64,000 bases of DNA from Novosphingobium sp. GTDB lineage: Bacteria; Pseudomonadota; Alphaproteobacteria; Sphingomonadales; Sphingomonadaceae. Both the position numbers and the translations under genes were made by a program. Below, piece by piece: positions 59,245 to 64,000 of this stretch (within the stretch, counting starts at the first letter, position 1; every line of letters begins with the position of its first letter). The notes below the pieces were generated by a model, which searched no databases, was not told the origin of the DNA, and saw only the letters and a program-made list of their open reading frames with translations. The DNA lies in contig NZ_JAPZQX010000003.1 in the NCBI RefSeq assembly GCF_027531025.1, positions 310,001-374,000 of the forward strand. The letters are read 5' to 3'.

Positions 59245-60606
59245 CTAGCCGAGCCAGGCGGAGAGGTCGGCCTTGGCCCGCGCGGTATAGGCTTCCTTGC
59301 GGACCTTCTTCTTCACCGACGGATCAACCGGCGGGAACAGCCCGAAGTTGACGTTCATCGGCTGATAGCTGTCGGCCTCGGCATCGCCGGTGATGTGAGC
59401 CAGCAGCGCGCCCAGCGCGGTGGTGCGCGGCGGTGCAGACCAATCGCGCCCGCCCGCTTCCGCCGCCGTCATCAGCCCGGCCAGCAGGCCCACGGCGGCG
59501 CTTTCGACATAGCCTTCGCAGCCGGTGATCTGCCCGGCAAAGCGGATATGCGGGGCGCTCTTCAACCGCAGCTGGCGATCGAGCAGGGTGGGCGAATTGA
59601 GGAAGGTGTTGCGGTGCAGGCCACCGAGGCGCGCGAATTCCGCATTCTCCAGCCCCGGAATGGTCCGGAACACGCGGACCTGCTCGGCATACTTCAGCTT
59701 GGTCTGGAAGCCGACCATGTTCCACAGCGTACCCAGCTTGTTGTCCTGGCGCAGCTGGACCACGGCATAGGGCCAGCGGCCATTGGGATGCTCAGGGGTC
59801 GCCCAGTGCGGGTTATCGAGTCCGACCGGCTTCATCGGCCCGAACCGCAGCGTTTCCACCCCGCGCTCGGCCATTACCTCGATCGGCATGCAGCCATCGA
59901 AATAGGGGGTATTGGCCTCCCACTCGCGGAACTCGGTCTTTTCGCCCGCCAGCAGCTCTTCGCGGAAGGCGAGGTACTGGCCCCTGGTCATCGGGCAGTT
60001 GATGTAATCGCGCCCGTCGCCGCCCATCTCGAGCGAGGCTTCGGCCCCCTTGTCCCAGCGGCTGGCCATCCAGGCGACGTCCATGTCGATGGAATCGCGA
60101 TAGACGATCGGGGCGATCGCATCGAAGAAGGCGAGGCTGTCGGCCCCGGTCGCCGCGCCGATCGAGCGGGCCAGGGCTTCGGCGGTCAGCGGCCCGGTGG
60201 CGACGATGGTGAGGCCCGCTGAAGGCAGCACGTCGATCCGTTCGCGCATCACGTCCAGCGTCGGCTGGGCGGCCAGCGCGGCTTCTACTTCGGCGGAAAA
60301 GACATCGCGGTCGACCGCCAGCGCCGATCCGGCCGGAACCCGCGCCTTGGCCGCGGCACCCATGATCAGCGAATCCAGCTGGCGCATCTCGTAATGCAGC
60401 AGGCCAACGGCGTTCTTCTCATCGTCGTCGGACCGGAACGAGTTCGAGCAGACCAGCTCGGCCAGGCCCGCCGTCTGGTGCGCGGGGGTCATCTCTCCGC
60501 TGCCGCGCATTTCCGACAGGCGCACCTTCAGCCCGCGCCGGGCTAGCTGCCAGGCGGCCTCGCTGCCGGCCATTCCCCCGCCGATGATATGAACGTCATA
60601 TGCCAT
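59245..60606 (-). CDS. trmFO: FAD/folate-dependent tRNA (uracil-54-C5)-methyltransferase TrmFO
   Basis: A 453-residue flavoprotein that methylates U54 in the T loop of tRNA using methylenetetrahydrofolate. The N-terminal FAD-binding [18 protein letters not shown], then [30 protein letters not shown] and the C-terminal [21 protein letters not shown] and [13 protein letters not shown] are all signatures of the family (formerly Gid). Full length. It is divergent from the YhhN-family gene. Confidence 0.95.
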   Translation of the reverse strand: MAYDVHIIGGGMAGSEAAWQLARRGLKVRLSEMRGSGEMTPAHQTAGLAELVCSNSFRSDDDEKNAVGLLHYEMRQLDSLIMGAAAKARVPAGSALAVDRDVFSAEVEAALAAQPTLDVMRERIDVLPSAGLTIVATGPLTAEALARSIGAATGADSLAFFDAIAPIVYRDSIDMDVAWMASRWDKGAEASLEMGGDGRDYINCPMTRGQYLAFREELLAGEKTEFREWEANTPYFDGCMPIEVMAERGVETLRFGPMKPVGLDNPHWATPEHPNGRWPYAVVQLRQDNKLGTLWNMVGFQTKLKYAEQVRVFRTIPGLENAEFARLGGLHRNTFLNSPTLLDRQLRLKSAPHIRFAGQITGCEGYVESAAVGLLAGLMTAAEAGGRDWSAPPRTTALGALLAHITGDAEADSYQPMNVNFGLFPPVDPSVKKKVRKEAYTARAKADLSAWLG

Positions 60607-60677
60607 GCCCGCGCCCCTAACGCTTGCAAGGCCGACAATCCAGCGGCAAGCCTGCGCCAGAGGGAAGGGGAGACCAA

Positions 60678-61325
60678 ATGCCGCATCAAGCCCTGATCGA
60701 GAAACGCCCCTGGCTGCTGGCCAGCCTGGCCGCCGGGATTGGCTTCTGGTTGCTGAAGGATACCGGCCTGCCCGGGCTTTACCAGATCGCCTTGAAGGGG
60801 GCGGGGGTGGCCTTGCTCGCGGTCTATGCGCTCGCGCGGCACAAGGGGCACGATGCCAATACCATCGCGGCAGTCATGGCCTTTGGTGCACTGGGGGACG
60901 TGCTGATCGAGTTCCGGCTGGAGGCCGGGGCGGTGGCCTTCCTGATCGGCCACCTGATCGCGATCCGGCTCTACTGGCAGCACCGCCGGCCCAATCCTTC
61001 GGGCAGCCAGCGCGCGGCGGCGCTGGCGCTGCTGGTGCTGACCTCCTTGGTTTCGTTCCAGCTCGGTGGGGCGCTGGTCGCGGTCTATGCGCTCGGGCTG
61101 GGGGCCATGGCGGCGACGGCCTGGCTCAGCACGTTCTCGCGCTATCGGGTCGGGCTGGGCGCGGTCCTGTTCGTTATCTCGGACCTGCTGATCTTCGCGC
61201 GGATGGGCGTGCTGGCGGACAGCCCGCTGCCCGACCTGCTGATCTGGCCGCTCTATTACTTCGGGCAGTTCCTGATCTGCGTCGGCGTGGTGGGCGAATT
61301 GCGGCGGCGGGCGGGGGCGGCGTGA
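60678..61325 (+). CDS. YhhN-family membrane protein (lysoplasmalogenase-like)
   Basis: A 215-residue protein with about eight TM helices. The pattern [12 protein letters not shown], then [17 protein letters not shown] and the late [12 protein letters not shown], then [17 protein letters not shown] matches the YhhN/TMEM86 family, some members of which hydrolyse lysoplasmalogens. The conserved acidic residues in the GDVLIE and SDLLI motifs are present. The ATG at 60678 follows GGGGAG. Substrate in this organism is unknown. thiE follows 42 bp downstream. Confidence 0.82.
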   Translation: MPHQALIEKRPWLLASLAAGIGFWLLKDTGLPGLYQIALKGAGVALLAVYALARHKGHDANTIAAVMAFGALGDVLIEFRLEAGAVAFLIGHLIAIRLYWQHRRPNPSGSQRAAALALLVLTSLVSFQLGGALVAVYALGLGAMAATAWLSTFSRYRVGLGAVLFVISDLLIFARMGVLADSPLPDLLIWPLYYFGQFLICVGVVGELRRRAGAA

Positions 61326-61367
61326 TCGCGCTTGCCGCTGCCGGGCCAAGCGAATAGGGCGCCGCCC

Positions 61368-61985
61368 ATGAGCAATTGCCAGCTTTACCTGATCTCGCCG
61401 CTCGAAGTCGGCGGCAACTTCCCGGACCGCTTGGCCCGCGCGCTGGATGCCGGGGCGGTCGCTGCGTTTCAGTTCCGCGTGAAGGGGATCGACGAGCACG
61501 AGGCCGCGCGTCTTGCCGAACCGCTCCAGGCGATCTGTGCGGAGCGCGAGGTTGCCTTCATCGTCAACGATTCGATCAGCCTCGCCAAGCGGATCGGGGC
61601 CGATGGCGTCCACCTGGGGCAGGATGACGGCACGGTCGAGGAGGCCCGCCAGCGCCTGGGGCGCGAGGCGCAGATCGGCGTGACCTGTCACAACAGCCGC
61701 CACCTGGCGATGGAAGCGGGCGAGGCGGGGGCGGACTATGTCGCCTTCGGAGCCTTCTTCCCGACCACCACCAAGGACGTGAAGCATCACGCCACGCCGG
61801 ACCTGCTCGAATGGTGGCAGGCGATCATGGAAATCCCTTGTGTGGCGATCGGCGGGATCACGCCCGAAAACTGCGCGCCGCTGGTCGCAGCCGGGGCCGA
61901 TTTCCTCGCCGTGTCCGGCGCGGTCTGGAACGGTGACGAGGCAGCGGCGGTGAAGGCCTTTGCCGAGGTGCTTGGCCCAGCCTGA
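61368..61985 (+). CDS. thiE: Thiamine phosphate synthase
   Basis: A 205-residue TIM-barrel enzyme coupling HMP-PP and the thiazole phosphate to thiamine phosphate. Motifs: FQFRVKGIDEHEA, AFIVNDSISLAKRIGADGVHLGQDD, VTCHNSRHLA, YVAFGAFFPTTTKD and IGGITPENCAPLVAAGADFLAVSGAVW. The ATG at 61368 gives the family-length start. A promoter-like TTGCCG-N16-ATAGGG sequence lies upstream inside the end of the YhhN gene region. No TPP riboswitch is evident nearby. Confidence 0.93.
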   Translation: MSNCQLYLISPLEVGGNFPDRLARALDAGAVAAFQFRVKGIDEHEAARLAEPLQAICAEREVAFIVNDSISLAKRIGADGVHLGQDDGTVEEARQRLGREAQIGVTCHNSRHLAMEAGEAGADYVAFGAFFPTTTKDVKHHATPDLLEWWQAIMEIPCVAIGGITPENCAPLVAAGADFLAVSGAVWNGDEAAAVKAFAEVLGPA

Positions 61986-61994
61986 GTCGGCTTG

Positions 61995-62354
61995 CTAGTC
62001 GTTATTGCGAACCCGGCGCACGCAGCGCAGCGGGGTGTCCTGGCCCGCCGCGTCGACCTCACGCAGGAAATTGGCCGAGAGCCGCTTGAATCGCTGGCCG
62101 TTCTTGGGGCCGCTGGTCATGATCACCTGATCGCCGGTCAGCAGGTAGGTACCGCGACCATCGCCAGTCGAATAGCGCGAGGAATTGTGCACGGTGAAAT
62201 CCTGTCCGGGCTGGCGGATCCCGGCCGGGCCGGTGGCATCACCGGGCAGTTCGCAACGGTATTCCCCCTGCTGCAACGTGCCGATTGCCCCGCCGGGGGT
62301 GGCAAGGGCCGGACCAGTGGCCAACAGGGCGAGGATGAGTGTGGATCGGTGCAT
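61995..62354 (-). CDS. Small secreted protein of unknown function
   Basis: A 119-residue protein with a signal peptide (MHRSTLILALLATGPALA). The mature part has two Cys (YRCELPG and LRCVRRV) likely to form a disulfide, and short strands such as YSTGDGRGTYLLTGDQVIMTSGPKNGQRFKRL. I do not recognise a named family, though similar small elastase-inhibitor-like or lipocalin-like proteins are common in sphingomonads. It is convergent with thiE and divergent from efp. Confidence 0.75.
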   Translation of the reverse strand: MHRSTLILALLATGPALATPGGAIGTLQQGEYRCELPGDATGPAGIRQPGQDFTVHNSSRYSTGDGRGTYLLTGDQVIMTSGPKNGQRFKRLSANFLREVDAAGQDTPLRCVRRVRNND

Positions 62355-62435
62355 CGGACAAGCTCGTTATTGTTCGGCGCTTAGCAGCACCTGAACGGGC
62401 TGGCCAGCAGCTAGCGCCGCCACGCCCCGTCACCC

Positions 62436-62463
62436 TTGCCCAGTTGCCATGCAGACGCTAAGG
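62436..62463 (+). promoter_or_regulatory. Candidate efp promoter (TTGCCC-N16-CTAAGG)
   Basis: TTGCCC (62436-62441) and CTAAGG (62458-62463) with a 16-base spacer, followed by GCGCGCC, the pattern also found before kup and pyrG. The leader then carries a short hairpin (CCCGC/GCGGG, 62475-62490) before the efp ATG. Confidence 0.4.
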
Positions 62464-62523
62464 GCGCGCCTTCACCCGCTTTGCGGCGGGCGGTTCTTTC
62501 TCAATCCATGAAGGCAGCGGCAC

Positions 62524-63090
62524 ATGGCCAAGATCAGCGGCGTGGACATCCGTCCCGGCAACATTCTCGAGTATGAAAAGGGCATCTGGAAGGTTGCCAA
62601 GACCCAGCACACCCAGCCGGGCAAGGGCGGGGCCTTCATGCAGGTCGAGATGAAGAACCTGATCGATGGCCGCAAGACCAATGTCCGCTTCCGCAGCGCC
62701 GACACGGTCGAGCGCGTGCGCCTCGACACCAAGGACTTCCAGTTCCTCTATGCCGAGGGCGATGACCTGGTGTTCATGGACACCGAAACCTATGACCAGA
62801 TTACCCTGCCGTCTGACCTGCTGGGCGATGCCGCAGCCTTCCTGCAGGACGGCATGACCGTGCTGCTGGAAATGTACGACGAGCGTCCGATCTCGGTCCA
62901 GCTGCCCGAACATGTCGAAGCCACGATTGTCGAAGCCGATGCCGTGGTGAAGGGGCAGACCGCCTCGTCCAGCTACAAGCCGGCGATCCTCGACAATGGC
63001 GTGCGCGTGATGGTGCCGCCGCACATCGAAAGCGGCACCCGCATCGTGGTCGACGTCTACGAGCGCGCCTACGTCGGCAAGGCGGGCTGA
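62524..63090 (+). CDS. efp: Translation elongation factor P
   Basis: A 188-residue factor that relieves ribosome stalling at polyproline. Domain I ([38 protein letters not shown]) carries the loop whose tip Lys is modified in many bacteria (QPGKGGA). The OB domains follow ([61 protein letters not shown]). Full length. The inositol-phosphatase gene starts 8 bp downstream. Confidence 0.96.
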   Translation: MAKISGVDIRPGNILEYEKGIWKVAKTQHTQPGKGGAFMQVEMKNLIDGRKTNVRFRSADTVERVRLDTKDFQFLYAEGDDLVFMDTETYDQITLPSDLLGDAAAFLQDGMTVLLEMYDERPISVQLPEHVEATIVEADAVVKGQTASSSYKPAILDNGVRVMVPPHIESGTRIVVDVYERAYVGKAG

Positions 63091-63098
63091 ACCAGACC

Positions 63099-63920
63099 AT
63101 GGCAGCCATTTCCGGCCTCATTCGCGTGATGGAAAAGGCCGCCCGCAAGGCGGGTGGCCGCCTGCGGCGCGACTTCGGCGAGGTCGAGCACCTCCAGGTC
63201 AGCCGCAAGGGCCCGGCCGACTTCGTGTCCAAGGCCGATCAGCACGCCGAACGCACCCTGTGGGACGAGCTGCGCGCCGCGCGGCCGGACTGGGGCTTCC
63301 TTATGGAAGAGGGCGGCGAGATCGCCGGGGAAGAGGGCAAGCCCCGCTTCATTATCGATCCGCTCGATGGCACCAGCAATTTCCTCCACGGCATCCCGCA
63401 TTTCGCGATCTCGATCGCGGTGCAGGAACCCCGGCTCGACGGGAAGGGCTGGGGCGAGGTCACAGCCGCGCTGGTCTACCAGCCGATCACCGATGAAAGC
63501 TTCTGGGCCGAAAAGGCCCGTGGCGCCTGGCTGCAGGACCGCCGCCTGCGCGTCTCCTCGCGCCGCCACATGGATGAAAGCCTGATCGCCACCGGCATTC
63601 CCTTTGCCGGGCGCGGTGACAGCATGGAATGGATGAAGATCTATGCCGCGCTGGCCCCGCAGGTGGCTGGCATCCGCCGCTTCGGCGCGGCTTCGCTTGA
63701 TCTCGCCTGGGTCGCGGCTGGCCGCTATGACGGGTTCTGGGAAAGCGGTCTGGCCCCCTGGGACACCGCCGCCGGCTGCCTGCTGGTGCGCGAGGCGGGT
63801 GGTTTCGTGTCCGACTGGCGCGGGATCTCGCAGCCGATCTGCGATAGCCAGGTGCTGGCCGCCAACGATGCGCTCCATGCCCGCTTGCACAAGGCGCTGG
63901 TGACCGGCCTCAAGGCCTGA
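63099..63920 (+). CDS. Inositol monophosphatase family protein
   Basis: A 273-residue Mg-dependent phosphatase (SuhB-like). Metal-binding motifs: FLMEEGGE (Glu), FIIDPLDGTSNFLHGIPHFAIS (DPxDGT) and the C-terminal ESGLAPWDTAAGCLLVREAGG (WDxAAG). The substrate may be inositol phosphates or related sugars. In enterobacteria SuhB also acts in rRNA antitermination; whether this one does cannot be told. Cotranscribed with efp. The remaining 80 bases to the window end show no gene. Confidence 0.93.
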   Translation: MAAISGLIRVMEKAARKAGGRLRRDFGEVEHLQVSRKGPADFVSKADQHAERTLWDELRAARPDWGFLMEEGGEIAGEEGKPRFIIDPLDGTSNFLHGIPHFAISIAVQEPRLDGKGWGEVTAALVYQPITDESFWAEKARGAWLQDRRLRVSSRRHMDESLIATGIPFAGRGDSMEWMKIYAALAPQVAGIRRFGAASLDLAWVAAGRYDGFWESGLAPWDTAAGCLLVREAGGFVSDWRGISQPICDSQVLAANDALHARLHKALVTGLKA

Positions 63921-64000
63921 TTTCTCGCCCGCATTAGGCAATTGCTAACCACGATCTGTCATGCCGTGTTTCCCATCGGGAACGCGGGAGACGGGTTGTG

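Noticed and set aside
61320..61367. TPP riboswitch before thiE
   Set aside because: No conserved THI-box core is visible and there is only a 42-base gap after the upstream gene.
1..64000. CRISPR array, prophage or integrase-type island
   Set aside because: No spaced direct repeats, no phage structural genes, and no integrase or transposase in any frame.

Overview
The window is about 64 kb of high-GC, densely packed chromosome from an alphaproteobacterium, most probably a member of the Sphingomonadales (Novosphingobium, Sphingomonas or Erythrobacter relatives). This rests on gene order (pyrH-frr-uppS-cdsA-dxr-rseP-bamA-skp-fabZ; gltA/gltX facing comEC-lexA; moaC-moeA beside trp genes), on lipoyl-domain/E1-beta fusion in pyruvate dehydrogenase, on a GTTC-N7-GTTC SOS box upstream of lexA, and on CtrA-like and GANTC (CcrM-type) sites. 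No phage, IS element, CRISPR array or plasmid gene was seen. I had no database search, so names rest on motif and family recognition.

Layout. 1-10300: end of an aldo/keto reductase, then a translation / isoprenoid / envelope operon (pyrH to fabZ, mostly joined by 4-5 bp overlaps), rpmE with a structured leader, and tRNA-His. 10343-18460: an amino-acid dehydrogenase, a seven-gene cytochrome c maturation operon (ccmC-D-E-F-G-H-I) and the potassium transporter kup. 18520-25178: an unusual cluster with a two-TM giant coiled-coil protein, an Hpt-like protein and a histidine-kinase-like protein that both lack their phospho-histidine, two proteins I cannot name, and two CtrA-like boxes. 25175-34559: gltX-gltA, comEC, lexA, moaC-moeA and trpGDC. 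35147-38166: accessory insert between trpG and trpE: a REP-like pair, a prolyl aminopeptidase, a secreted alpha/beta hydrolase and a low-GC, self-contained two-gene cassette (50-aa basic protein plus TIR/SLOG-like protein with its own promoter). 38167-47266: trpE, ppiD-like foldase, tpiA, secG, pyrG, a small heat-shock gene under a ROSE-type RNA thermometer, grxC, a nitrilase-family amidase and DUF1178.

47304-50548: a tRNA-Arg(CCT) copy broken by palindromic insertions followed by the intact tRNA, ftsB with three GANTC sites directly upstream, and pdhA-pdhB. 50572-56096: two consecutive TadG-TadE-TadE triplets with CtrA-like sites. 56229-63920: a squalene/phytoene-synthase-like protein, an EF-hand protein, two tandem outer-membrane beta-barrel paralogs, trmFO, a YhhN-family protein, thiE, a small secreted protein, efp and an inositol-phosphatase-family gene.

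Most of the window is housekeeping. The stretches that most deserve a second look are the TIR-like cassette (37373-38164), the pseudo-phosphorelay cluster (18520-25178), the palindrome-split tRNA (47304-47451) and the regulatory sites at hsp20, ftsB, lexA and the tad genes.
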